64,000 bases of DNA from Gammaproteobacteria bacterium (GTDB taxonomy: Bacteria; Pseudomonadota; Gammaproteobacteria; Chromatiales; Chromatiaceae): positions 1 to 64,000 of the forward strand of contig JAJFJN010000087.1 in NCBI GenBank assembly GCA_021773975.1, given 5' to 3'. Below the pieces are notes generated by a model that was not told the DNA's origin, made no database searches, and saw only the letters and a list, made by a program, of their open reading frames with translations. Shown here piece by piece: positions 35,094-43,394 of this stretch. The stretch's first letter is position 1; each line of letters opens with the position of its first letter. The position numbers and the translations under genes are program-made.

Positions 35094-35121
35094 CGTCACG
35101 GAGATATCACAAAACCTTAAC
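35094..35121 (-). promoter_or_regulatory. Predicted OmpR-type operator upstream of the spondin gene
   Basis: On the minus strand GTTAAGGTTTT, GTGATATCTCC and GTGACGTTCC follow one another with 11-bp spacing: two exact GTGA units and one degenerate unit. It lies 85-112 bp before the start at 35009, a distance and orientation very like the msrAB site at 31605-31633. The shared core is CGTCACGRARAKATCAC on the plus strand. Confidence 0.5.
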
Positions 35122-35461
35122 ACTTGATTCGATTCACCTACCTATTGATGGCGAGGCCATGCTCACCAATAAAAACCAATGTTTTATAGCGTTATTGTGA
35201 TAACCATTGATATGCAAGAGATGAAGTTACTAAAAACAGACGGGGCGATATGGATGCAAACCTTAAAAGCCAACTTCCAATAAGGTCAGCTCATTGGGTA
35301 ATATTAGATGGTGGTATATGGACTACTACCCGTTAGAGATTTAGCCTGGATATCTCTTTAACACATAGCAGCCAATCACCTCAAAAGCAGTTGCTCAGCA
35401 ATGCTCTACATTAATAGGTAACGACTATTATAAATAATCTAACCATCATCAATATCAGTCT
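35122..35461. other. 340 bp without a gene between the spondin operon and kamA
   Basis: No coding frame with a plausible start or composition is seen. The kamA-type gene ends at 35462 on the minus strand and the spondin promoter region begins before 35121. No strong terminator hairpin was found here; the region looks like plain AT-rich spacer. Confidence 0.5.
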
Positions 35462-36538
35462 TTATCCAGGAATGTTAGGGATCTTAGTTGTCTCACCTTT
35501 GTGATTTCTTAAGGTGTACTCTTTTTCATTTTTATCGACTATATAATAATCCGGCATTAATGGAATCTTGCCAATATTTGTAGCCAACACGTACATTGGT
35601 TGTGCTAAGCCAGTAGTATGGCCACGCAGTGCGTCACGAATTAATTCAGCGCCTTTTTCTACTGAAGTACGGAAATGATCAATTCCTGGGGCTGCTTCAC
35701 AATAGAAAACATAGTAGGGTCGGATGCGAATACGTAGTAATTTCAGATGCAGTTCTTTGAAGGTCTCCACATCGTCATTGATGCCTTTCATCAATACCGC
35801 CTGATTCCCCACGTTTATTCCACAGCTCATTAGTTCATAAACCGCTTTTGCCGTTTTTTCAGTAATCTCTTTCGGGTGATTGCACTGCGTATTGAGCCAG
35901 ACAGGAACTCTGTGGAAGCCGCCTATGGCTTTTTTTAACCCTTCAGTAATACGCTGCGGTAGAACGATAGGCAGTCGGGAACCAATACGAATCATTTCAA
36001 CATGTGGTATCTCACGAAGCTTACCAATCAGGTATTCCAGTTTTTCATCCGATAAAAGCAACGGGTCACCACCTGTAACCAGTACATCACGAATCTCCGT
36101 GTGTTCGGTAATCCAAGTCAGCCCTTCATCAAGGTCAAAGCGCAGCTGTAGCTCCTGATCGATAACCAACTCCTTGCGGAAGCAGTGCCGACAATAAACA
36201 GCACACGTTTCTATAACGGTAAAAGCAATACGATCATGATACTGACGGGCAATGCAGTCTGGACGAACCTCTTCGGTCGCTCTATTCTCTTTCCAGACCA
36301 GGTAGTCTGTCATTCCGAACTGATTAACCTGCTCCTTCATGGATGGAATCATCTGCATTCGGATTGGACAATTTGGATCATCCTTATCCATTAACGATGC
36401 AAAATAGGGTGATATCCCCCATCTAGTATCCAAAGTCTCAATAGCTTCTCTTTCTGAAGCAGACACATTGATAAATTTTTCAAGTTTTTCAAGTGTATTT
36501 ACTTGATTCTGCATCTGCTCTACCCATTCTTCTGCCAT
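35462..36538 (-). CDS. KamA-family radical SAM 2,3-aminomutase
   Basis: 358 residues from the ATG at 36538, with GAGGAA just upstream (the frame opens at a TTG at 36550). The radical SAM cluster motif is CAVYCRHC (112-119). Other family blocks are RDVLVTGGDPLLLSDEKLEYLI, IRIGSRLPIVLPQR and GNQAVLMKGINDD, and the PLP-binding lysine is in IGKIPL (K324). The fold matches lysine 2,3-aminomutase better than EpmB. The two aspartates that recognise the lysine side chain are not conserved: by eye the first is Glu (FYCEAAPG) and the second falls in VLATNIGK. The substrate is therefore uncertain; a glutamate-type mutase is possible. No AblB acetyltransferase is nearby. Confidence 0.85.
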   Translation of the reverse strand: MAEEWVEQMQNQVNTLEKLEKFINVSASEREAIETLDTRWGISPYFASLMDKDDPNCPIRMQMIPSMKEQVNQFGMTDYLVWKENRATEEVRPDCIARQYHDRIAFTVIETCAVYCRHCFRKELVIDQELQLRFDLDEGLTWITEHTEIRDVLVTGGDPLLLSDEKLEYLIGKLREIPHVEMIRIGSRLPIVLPQRITEGLKKAIGGFHRVPVWLNTQCNHPKEITEKTAKAVYELMSCGINVGNQAVLMKGINDDVETFKELHLKLLRIRIRPYYVFYCEAAPGIDHFRTSVEKGAELIRDALRGHTTGLAQPMYVLATNIGKIPLMPDYYIVDKNEKEYTLRNHKGETTKIPNIPG

Positions 36539-36577
36539 TTTGTTCCTCAATAGTGTTTTTGCAATTACTTGTTTTGT

Positions 36578-36604
36578 TTAGTGTACTAAATATTAGTGCA
36601 GTAA
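36578..36604. promoter_or_regulatory. Tandem operator-like repeats between kamA and marR genes
   Basis: Two 12-base elements, TTAGTGTACTAA (36578-36589, arms TTAGT/ACTAA) and TTAGTGCAGTAA (36593-36604), lie 15 bp apart in the shared promoter region of the divergent aminomutase and MarR genes. They differ at two positions. Near-palindromic sites of this size are typical of MarR dimers, so autoregulation plus control of the aminomutase is likely. Inference from position and symmetry. Confidence 0.5.
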
Positions 36605-36706
36605 GTATATTGATTCAAGCATGGCTTTGCTACAGCAAAAATGGCATCTTAGATGCTAAATGTTACTGTTTAACTAAAATAATGACCATGAGAGGTCGCA
36701 TTCTTG

Positions 36707-37189
36707 ATGGAAACCCACGATAAGGTTCTGGTTGCGTTGCGCAAGATTATCCGAGCTATTGATTTGCACTCTAAGAAATTAGAGCGTGAATCAGGTTTAA
36801 CAGGCCCACAATTGTTAGTAATGAAAGCAATTGTGCAAGTTAATTCTGTTACAGCAGGTCAGATTGCGCGTGAGGTAAATTTGAGCCAGGCTACGGTGAC
36901 CTCAATCCTTGACCGACTGGAGAGGAAGGTCTATCTGCGACGCGAGAGGAGCAACGAAGATAAGCGTAAGGTGTTTATCCATTTAACGGAGGCTGGCAAA
37001 CAGGTGCTTGAACAGGCACCCACCCTGATGCAGGAAAGCTTCATTCTTGGCTTTGCCCGTCTAGAGGAGTGGGAACAGAGCCTCATTCTGTCATCACTAC
37101 AACGCGTGGCAAATATGATGCAGGCTGGTGATCTGGATGCAGCCCCACTATTGGATAGCAGTGATGAGCAGGTAGTAAAAGAAGTCTAA
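36707..37189 (+). CDS. MarR-family transcriptional regulator
   Basis: 160 residues from the ATG at 36707 (a TTG one codon upstream also fits the AGAGGT site). A winged-helix domain has the recognition region GQIAREVNLSQATVTSILDRLERK and the wing residues RRERSNEDKRKVFIHLT. It is divergent from the KamA-family gene. MarR proteins next to osmolyte genes (for example EctR) repress them under low salinity; by analogy this one may control the aminomutase through the tandem sites between them. Confidence 0.9.
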   Translation: METHDKVLVALRKIIRAIDLHSKKLERESGLTGPQLLVMKAIVQVNSVTAGQIAREVNLSQATVTSILDRLERKVYLRRERSNEDKRKVFIHLTEAGKQVLEQAPTLMQESFILGFARLEEWEQSLILSSLQRVANMMQAGDLDAAPLLDSSDEQVVKEV

Positions 37190-37269
37190 GCTACAAAACA
37201 GCATTGGGCCTACCTCACTAATACTGGAACTCTGACACTATTGGCCCAATTAAGCCTGAGATATCACTG

Positions 37270-37374
37270 TTAAACATCTGCCCCACTGAGCAACTTTAAG
37301 CCAACCCTGAGACGGCGTAATAGTTCAACAGCACCTGGGGTCAGGACAAGCTGGCCTCCGATTTCCTCCAATAA
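37270..37374 (-). pseudogene. Remnant of a ygfX 3' end
   Basis: On the minus strand this stretch ends with LLRRLRVGLKLLSGADV and a stop. The intact YgfX gene at 39781-40233 ends LLRRLRVRLKLLGAADANV. Over 12 aligned codons 11 amino acids agree while 10 codons differ at DNA level, so this is an old or foreign homologous copy, not a recent duplication. An in-frame TGA at 37375-37377 cuts it off upstream, and no start is present. It lies between the MarR gene and tlpA. The rest of the 309 bp gap (37190-37498) shows nothing else. Confidence 0.65.
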
Positions 37375-37498
37375 TCAAGCAAGGATACAATAATATATTT
37401 CATTGGATCATCACTGAGCCTGTTGCTGGTTCTCTTGCTTTTCAAAACTAAAATCCATACTCTTGCCTGCCAAATAATTATAATCAGGTCTATTCCTC

Positions 37499-38098
37499 GT
37501 GTTTTTTCGACTGCTTTTTCTTTCTCTACTGCTGACTTTTTCACTACCCGTTGCTGCACACCATAGTAAAACAGAACCCAGTGATGGCACTGTCCGTAGT
37601 TTTCGCGCTGTCACACCTGCAATCAAGGTGCCACAGTTTTATTTTAAAGATGGCAATGGGCAAACCATAGATCTTGGAGCTTTTAAAGGAAAAGTAGTGC
37701 TGCTAAATGTATGGGCTACCTGGTGCGGTCCATGCATTCGTGAGTTGCCTGCACTAAATAGATTGCAAAAACAGTTTGCTGACTCAGACTTTATTATTCT
37801 ACCGGTTTCAATTGATAAAAAAGGCCTTGAGGTTGTTAAGCCTTTTTATGACCAGCTTAAGTTAAACAGTTTAAAAATGTATAGCGACACAAACAAAGCT
37901 ATGGGTGTATTTTTCCCAGTGGATGTTGTACCTGCAAATTTCATAATTAGCCGGGAGGGAATGCTGGTATCTTTTTTACGCAGCTATATAGATTGGGATG
38001 ATCCTGAGGTAACCAATATGGTCAACTTCTACCTTAAACAAACAGGCTCATCAGCAGAGGCATGGACCTCCCCTTATCCGCCTCAGTTTAGGCGCTGA
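37499..38098 (+). CDS. Exported TlpA-like thioredoxin
   Basis: 199 residues from a GTG start at 37499. The signal peptide is about residues 1-20 (FFRLLFLSLLLTFSLPVAA). The thioredoxin/AhpC-TSA domain has the active-site WATWCGPCIREL (CGPC). It is a periplasmic thiol-disulfide reductant or cytochrome c maturation type protein. It is followed by a DsbB-like and a DsbA-like gene on the same strand, making a redox set. It could feed electrons to the exported MsrAB, but this is only a possibility. Confidence 0.88.
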   Translation: MFFRLLFLSLLLTFSLPVAAHHSKTEPSDGTVRSFRAVTPAIKVPQFYFKDGNGQTIDLGAFKGKVVLLNVWATWCGPCIRELPALNRLQKQFADSDFIILPVSIDKKGLEVVKPFYDQLKLNSLKMYSDTNKAMGVFFPVDVVPANFIISREGMLVSFLRSYIDWDDPEVTNMVNFYLKQTGSSAEAWTSPYPPQFRR

Positions 38099-38272
38099 CC
38101 TTTAGTAAGCATGAAGAATCTGGAAGCGTCTGCAATGGATTTATTGGCGAGTACATTTCATGCATTCCCTGCAAACAGAGCAACTGTTTTAGGTATTGCA
38201 TCTTGCAATCCTAAATGGTTTGCTAACAGTCAAAAGTCATTATAACTGTTTGACGGAAAAGATAGGATTAGC

Positions 38273-38710
38273 ATGAACCCGAAAACACAAGCTCTCAATA
38301 CCAGTTGGTTGTTGATTTTCAGTTGCTGGTTGATTGCGACTATCTCAACCCTGGGCAGCTTGTTTTTCAGCGAAGTAATGGAATTAGTTCCTTGTCTCTT
38401 ATGCTGGTATCAACGTATTTTCATGTTTCCCTTGACCATAATACTGTTGGTTGGCCTTTTTCCATTGGATAAAAACGTGGTGAGGTATGCCTTACCCATC
38501 ACAGTGATTGGCTTGCTCTTCACTGTTTACCATGGCCTACTGTTTTTTGGCTTTATTCCAGAGAGCCTCCAGCCCTGTAGCCAGGGGGTATCCTGTGCTG
38601 ATGACAGCATGGTGCTATTTGGCTTTTTACCGATCCCACTGCTTTCCCTCGCTTCTTATATAATCATGATCACTTTGTTATTGAAAACTCGAAACAGGAT
38701 GCGCAAATGA
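38273..38710 (+). CDS. DsbB/BdbC-like disulfide bond formation protein
   Basis: 145 residues, four membrane helices. The first periplasmic cysteine pair is VPCLLCWYQR (CLLC), the second is CSQGVSC, and LCWYQRI is the family signature. It oxidises its DsbA partner and passes electrons to quinone. AGGA lies upstream. Its end overlaps the following DsbA-like gene by 4 bp (ATGA), so the two are a matched pair. It is shorter than E. coli DsbB and closer to the BdbC form. Confidence 0.9.
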   Translation: MNPKTQALNTSWLLIFSCWLIATISTLGSLFFSEVMELVPCLLCWYQRIFMFPLTIILLVGLFPLDKNVVRYALPITVIGLLFTVYHGLLFFGFIPESLQPCSQGVSCADDSMVLFGFLPIPLLSLASYIIMITLLLKTRNRMRK

Positions 38711-39357
38711 AAAAGAGTAACTTAGTAATACTAGCCGTTGCGTTAATGGTAGCAGCCTTTGCGAGTGCCGCTTTTCTCTATAATTCACAGCAAAGCCAAA
38801 GCCAGGAAAGCCGCACAAAAGATAATTCAGATGCCCTGGTACAAACGTATTCGTTCAAAATGGGCAATCCCGATGCAAAAGTGACCATCGTTGAATTTAT
38901 GGATCCAGCCTGCGAAACCTGCAAACACTTCCATCCCTTTGTAAAAGAGCTTATGAGGAAAAACTCAGGCAAAATAAACCTGGTGATTCGTTATGCGCCG
39001 TTTCATAAAGGGTCAGACTACATGGTCAAGATTCTTGAAGCTGTCAGAAAACAACACAAGTTCAGACAAGTATTAGACCTCATGTTTGAAACCCAATCTG
39101 TATGGGCTTCACACCACAATCCACAGCCGGAACTCTTTTGGAATATCCTGGAACGCAAGGGCTATGATATCGCACGCATCAAAAAGGATATGCAAAATCC
39201 AGCCATTCAAAAAATCATAGACCAAGACCTTGCTGATGGTGCCCGCCTAGGCGCAAATAAAACGCCAACCTTCTTTGTTAATGGCAAGCCAATGCCTAGC
39301 TTTGGTTATAATCAACTGCGTGAGTTAGTGAATACCGAGGTTGCAGCAAACTATTAA
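38707..39357 (+). CDS. DsbA-like thioredoxin-domain protein (BdbD type)
   Basis: 216 residues. An N-terminal membrane anchor or signal (about 6-24) precedes a DsbA-like domain with the active site DPACETCKHFHP (CETC) and the cis-proline region KTPTFFVNG. With the preceding DsbB-like protein it forms a pair that inserts disulfides. The dipeptide ET between the cysteines differs from the PH of E. coli DsbA, so the redox potential may differ. Confidence 0.88.
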   Translation: MKKSNLVILAVALMVAAFASAAFLYNSQQSQSQESRTKDNSDALVQTYSFKMGNPDAKVTIVEFMDPACETCKHFHPFVKELMRKNSGKINLVIRYAPFHKGSDYMVKILEAVRKQHKFRQVLDLMFETQSVWASHHNPQPELFWNILERKGYDIARIKKDMQNPAIQKIIDQDLADGARLGANKTPTFFVNGKPMPSFGYNQLRELVNTEVAANY

Positions 39358-39455
39358 ATCAGCATTGGATATATGGCTTCGATCATTATGGAATGAGTAG
39401 CCGGGATGTAGGACGCAATAACGTCGCCGTTAACTGGCATGCCGTAGTGGCGTAA

Positions 39456-39638
39456 ATGAAGGCCAAGTATTTCTCACTCACCAGTGGCGACAAGAAACGG
39501 ACGTCATCTCCCCTTGCCCTAGTAAATGATGGTCTACGCTGGCACATCAGATGCTTTGATCATGATAGAGATAAGCTCAAAAATAATAAAAATAAACTGA
39601 TTGAATCTGGTGTATCAGAATGGGCATTTAAAGAGTAA
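39456..39638 (+). pseudogene. Fragment of a WYL-domain regulator
   Basis: 60 codons read KAKYFSLTSGDKKR, SPLALVNDGLRWHIRCFDHD and KLIESGVSEWAFKE. This is the ligand-binding core of WYL-domain transcription factors (ALV-DGLRWHVRAFD in typical members), lacking both the N-terminal winged helix and the WYL C-terminal extension. An intact protein has about 300 residues. An in-frame stop lies directly before the ATG. It is a remnant, not a gene. The flanks (39358-39455 and 39639-39780) hold nothing else I recognise. Confidence 0.6.
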
Positions 39639-39780
39639 ACCAGCTCACTCTTTAACTTACCGTTTGCTCCAAAAGCACCTAGCAAACTGTCACAACTTTA
39701 TACTACATGACATTTTTTGCTTGAACTCAGCAGTTCAATTCCTGCAGTTATTTGTTTGGCCAAGGCTCAGTTATTGCTAC

Positions 39781-40233
39781 TTAAACATTAGCATCAGCAG
39801 CACCGAGTAGTTTCAATCGGACTCTTAGTCGGCGCAATAAATCAGGGTCAACAGCATCTGGCAACAGTATCAAGCTGCGTCGTTGAAAACGGCTAATTGA
39901 GAAATTTAAAACAATAAGCCATGGCTGCACATAACTTGATACCTGTAACTGTGCAGCAAGTTCATTTCCATTGGCAGTATGTAGCATCCACTCCCCTTCA
40001 CTGTTCCATTCAGCTGAGTTTATAGCCACAGCATTAGAACGGAACAGATGGATACGAGCAGCCTGGACTAGGCTTACTGTAATGAGTAATAAAATAGTCA
40101 GTTGCCACCAAAATTCCAGAGGGAGAAAAAGCAAGACAGCGGAAGCAGACAGATGGGCAATCAGTATAAATGAGAGCAGCAGAGTTGACCTTTTTGGGGT
40201 GAGGCGTAACGAGGGGACGGTTTCCTTAACCAA
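39781..40233 (-). CDS. ygfX: YgfX-family membrane protein
   Basis: 150 residues: two adjacent hydrophobic helices near the N-terminus (about 17-60) and a soluble C-terminal domain ending in RRSLILLPDAVDPDLLRRLRV, the family signature. It appears to use a TTG start (40233) with AAGGA upstream; nearby ATG codons are out of frame. YgfX is normally paired with sdhE, as here, 35 bp apart. A toxin role (CptA) has been proposed; a link to SDH flavinylation is suggested by context. Confidence 0.8.
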   Translation of the reverse strand: MVKETVPSLRLTPKRSTLLLSFILIAHLSASAVLLFLPLEFWWQLTILLLITVSLVQAARIHLFRSNAVAINSAEWNSEGEWMLHTANGNELAAQLQVSSYVQPWLIVLNFSISRFQRRSLILLPDAVDPDLLRRLRVRLKLLGAADANV

Positions 40234-40268
40234 ACGACATCATTCCTTTTGAGCAGATCACAAATCTA

Positions 40269-40523
40269 TTAGGTTGCGTCTCGAACCAATTTAACCATAT
40301 GCACCATGGCTTCATCCTCTGGCGTGACCTTGCCCAACAACCATTCTTGTAAGGTTTGATCTTGATATTCTAAAAGCTGATTGAAACTCTCTTTATCTAC
40401 ATCTGACAAGCTACAGTATCCATTATCCAAAAATGCTTCAAACAGCAAATCAAGTTCAAGCAGACCACGTCGACATTGCCAGCGTAAACGTTCCAGCCCC
40501 GGCTGTCGCTCTAGGTTACCCAT
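40269..40523 (-). CDS. sdhE: FAD assembly factor SdhE
   Basis: 84 residues with the RGxxE signature (CRRGLLELD, about 18-26) required to attach FAD covalently to SdhA. A five-helix fold is expected. It follows sdhB by 7 bp, so the assembly factor is co-transcribed with the complex it matures, unlike in E. coli where it is remote. Confidence 0.92.
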   Translation of the reverse strand: MGNLERQPGLERLRWQCRRGLLELDLLFEAFLDNGYCSLSDVDKESFNQLLEYQDQTLQEWLLGKVTPEDEAMVHMVKLVRDAT

Positions 40524-40530
40524 AACGTAT

Positions 40531-41226
40531 CTATACCGAGTGCTTCAACATCAGCGCCTTGATATGCCCAATGGCCTTAGTTGGATTCAAACCTTTTGGA
40601 CAGACATAGGCACAGTTCATGATGGTGTGACAGCGAAACAGTTTGTAGGGGCCATCCAGTCCATCCAAGCGCTCTTCCATCGCTTGATCACGACTATCAG
40701 CAAGAAAGCGCCAAGACTGTAGTAACGCTGCTGGACCTGGAAATTTATCTGGGTTCCACCAGAATGAGGGGCAAGACGTTGAACAGCAACCACAGAGTAT
40801 ACATTCATACAGTCCATCCAGCTTATCGCGCTCTTCAGGCGACTGAAGGTTTTCAACCTCAGGTTCTGGGTCATAGCGAATAAGGAAAGGCTTAACTGAA
40901 TGATACTGTTTATAAAACCCAGACATATCCACGACAAGGTCGCGGATAATCGGCACACCAGGAAATGGCCGTATCTCTACTGGCTCGGTTAATGTCTCAA
41001 TTGGAGTGATGCATGCCAGACCATTCAGGCCATTTATGTTCATGCCGTCAGAACCACAAACCCCTTCACCACAGGAGTGTCGAAAAGAGAGTGTTTCATC
41101 TTGATTTTTTAAATCGATTAATGCCTCGCGCAGCATCATGCCCGGTTTGACATGCTCCAGCACAAAATCCTGCATGTAGGGCTTTTCATCAACATCTGGA
41201 TTATAACGGTGTATTTTAAATCTCAT
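40531..41226 (-). CDS. sdhB: Succinate dehydrogenase iron-sulfur subunit
   Basis: 231 residues. The [2Fe-2S] ligands are in SCGEGVCGSDG and LAC, the [4Fe-4S] in CILCGCCSTSCP, and the [3Fe-4S] in the CHTIMNCAYVCPKGLNP block. It carries electrons from the flavin of SdhA to quinone at SdhCD. Length equals the E. coli protein within a few residues. It is 42 bp after sdhA. Confidence 0.96.
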   Translation of the reverse strand: MRFKIHRYNPDVDEKPYMQDFVLEHVKPGMMLREALIDLKNQDETLSFRHSCGEGVCGSDGMNINGLNGLACITPIETLTEPVEIRPFPGVPIIRDLVVDMSGFYKQYHSVKPFLIRYDPEPEVENLQSPEERDKLDGLYECILCGCCSTSCPSFWWNPDKFPGPAALLQSWRFLADSRDQAMEERLDGLDGPYKLFRCHTIMNCAYVCPKGLNPTKAIGHIKALMLKHSV

Positions 41227-41268
41227 TTGTCGTTTCTAGATCCATGTGGCCGAATGGGACAGACAGTA

Positions 41269-43032
41269 TTAATAAACTCTTTTCTTTGGTGGAAAGGTTT
41301 CAACAGACATTGGCTTGGTGCGCACTGGCTTATAATCCAGCGAGTCATCTTCAAGCGAGTAGAGGCTGTGTTTCATCCAACGCACATCATCACGATCAGG
41401 GTAATCTATTCGAGAATGAGCACCCCTGCTCTCTTGGCGAGCCTCCGCTGATCGCATGGTTGCAATGGCAACATCTGCCAGATTCTCCAGCTCTAATGCC
41501 TCAACACGGGCAGTATTAAAAACCTTTGATTGATCCTGTAAACGAACATCAGGTATACGCGCCCGGATGGCTTTAATAGCCTCCACGCCTTCCTGCATAA
41601 TCTTTTCGGTACGGAATACACCGCAGTGATCTTCCATAGCCTTTTTGAGGTCTGCCCGAATAGATTGCACACTTTCCCCATCACCTGTTTTTTCCCAGCG
41701 GGCAAACCGCTCATAGGCTTTATCTGTGTACTCTTGATTGGATGGGCGGTGATAACGATTATTTTTCAGAAAACCCAAGATATCATTTGCAGCGGCGCGA
41801 CCAAAAACCAGAATATCAAGTAAAGAGTTGCCACCCAACCGGTTAGCACCGTGCACGGAGACACAGGCACATTCGCCTGCTGCATAGAGGCCAGGAACCA
41901 CCTCCTCTGGCGCATTTCCACTTGGCCTTACTACTCGACCTTGGCGATCTGTGGGTATTCCACCCATGACATAATGTGCCGTAGGAAAGACAGGGATCGG
42001 AGTATCCACCGGATCAAGATGCATAAAGGTTTTACACGTATCGCGAATACCTGGCAGACGTTTCGCTACAATGTCAGAACCCAGGTGATCTAACTTAAGC
42101 AACACATGATCTGCATTGGGACCACAACCACGCCCCTCTCTCACCTCGATAGAGATTGCCCGGCTTACCACATCGCGGCTTGCTAGATCTTTCACATTAG
42201 GCGCATAACGTTCCATAAAACGCTCACCATCTTTATTGACAAGGTAGCCACCCTCTCCACGCGCACCCTCGGTAATCAGCATGCCTTTTCCAGCAACACC
42301 GGTTGGGTGAAACTGAAAAAACTCCATATCTTGGAGCGGTATACCTGCACGTAGTGCCATACCCATACCATCACCCGTGTTGATATGAGCATTGGTCGTT
42401 GTACGGTAGAGCTGCCCACAACCACCCGTAGCAATCAATATGGTTTTAGCTTCAATTACCAGCAGCTCACCTGTGGCAATATCCATGGTCAGTGCACCAA
42501 GCACTGTGCCTTCATCATCACAGATAAAATCTACCGCAAAATATTCATCAAAAAAGTTGGTGCGGGCGCGAATATTCTGCTGATAAAGCGTATGCAAAAT
42601 AGCATGGCCGGTGCGGTCAGCTGCGGCACAGGTACGAGTTGCCTGTGCTCCACCAAAGTCACGGCTCTGACCACCAAAGGGGCGCTGATAGATTTTGCCG
42701 CTATCCAAGCGTGAAAATGGGACACCTGCATGCTCAAGTTCATATACCAAATGTCCAGCAGCCCGACACATATATTCAATGGCATCCTGGTCACCCAGAT
42801 AGTCACCACCTTTGACGGTGTCATACATATGCCAATGCCAGTTGTCGGGAGTAACATTAGCCAACGCCGCATTCACACCACCCTGTGCGGCTACTGTATG
42901 TGAGCGTGTTGGAAATACTTTGGAAACCACAGCGACATGAGCATCCGCTCGTGCCAACTGAAGTGCCGCTCTTAATCCTCCACCACCTGCGCCAAGGATT
43001 AATGTATCAAACCGTCTGATAGGTATATTCAT
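41269..43032 (-). CDS. sdhA: Succinate dehydrogenase flavoprotein subunit
   Basis: 587 residues from the ATG at 43032 ([19 protein letters not shown]); the frame runs further to 43098 but the start chosen gives the standard 588-residue length. FAD-binding [10 protein letters not shown] at the N-terminus, the FAD-linked histidine in [10 protein letters not shown], and the catalytic region [21 protein letters not shown]. It oxidises succinate to fumarate. Confidence 0.96.
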   Translation of the reverse strand: MNIPIRRFDTLILGAGGGGLRAALQLARADAHVAVVSKVFPTRSHTVAAQGGVNAALANVTPDNWHWHMYDTVKGGDYLGDQDAIEYMCRAAGHLVYELEHAGVPFSRLDSGKIYQRPFGGQSRDFGGAQATRTCAAADRTGHAILHTLYQQNIRARTNFFDEYFAVDFICDDEGTVLGALTMDIATGELLVIEAKTILIATGGCGQLYRTTTNAHINTGDGMGMALRAGIPLQDMEFFQFHPTGVAGKGMLITEGARGEGGYLVNKDGERFMERYAPNVKDLASRDVVSRAISIEVREGRGCGPNADHVLLKLDHLGSDIVAKRLPGIRDTCKTFMHLDPVDTPIPVFPTAHYVMGGIPTDRQGRVVRPSGNAPEEVVPGLYAAGECACVSVHGANRLGGNSLLDILVFGRAAANDILGFLKNNRYHRPSNQEYTDKAYERFARWEKTGDGESVQSIRADLKKAMEDHCGVFRTEKIMQEGVEAIKAIRARIPDVRLQDQSKVFNTARVEALELENLADVAIATMRSAEARQESRGAHSRIDYPDRDDVRWMKHSLYSLEDDSLDYKPVRTKPMSVETFPPKKRVY

Positions 43033-43049
43033 ATTGTTTTTTCTGGATA

Positions 43050-43394
43050 TCAGGCGATACGCGCAGACATCACAACCTCCAAGCTCCAAGCTCCACAAGC
43101 TATCAATCCTAAGCCCACTAATATTAGTAACGTAAGGCGAGGGCCAAATGGCCTAATATAATCGAGGAGTATGTTGCGTATGCCTACCCAGGCATGAAAA
43201 AGGATTGACCCAAAAAAAAGCAGTATTGCCATACTGGCATGTGGCTGAGCAATCCACAGCTGCCAATCATCATGAGAGGTTGGCGGTGTAAAAATAAAAA
43301 AGCCGACCATATAGGTGATGTACAGTGCTAAATAAACCGCTGTAATGCGCTGCAATACCCAGGCCTGCATGCCTGATACGCGACGACCACTCAT
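43050..43394 (-). CDS. sdhD: Succinate dehydrogenase membrane anchor SdhD
   Basis: 114 residues from the ATG at 43394, which overlaps the sdhC stop as ATGA; an ATG four codons upstream is the alternative. Three membrane helices, with the heme-ligand histidine in [15 protein letters not shown]. It anchors the catalytic subunits and forms the quinone site with SdhC. It lies 17 bp before sdhA. Confidence 0.93.
   Translation of the reverse strand: MSGRRVSGMQAWVLQRITAVYLALYITYMVGFFIFTPPTSHDDWQLWIAQPHASMAILLFFGSILFHAWVGIRNILLDYIRPFGPRLTLLILVGLGLIACGAWSLEVVMSARIA

Noticed and set aside
37341-37559. 72-codon minus-strand frame
   Set aside because: Overlaps the tlpA signal-peptide region and the ygfX remnant in a different frame; no family match.
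39710-39770. Inverted repeat TTGAACT/AGTTCAA after ygfX
   Set aside because: Only 7 bp with no T-run on either strand; not enough for a terminator.
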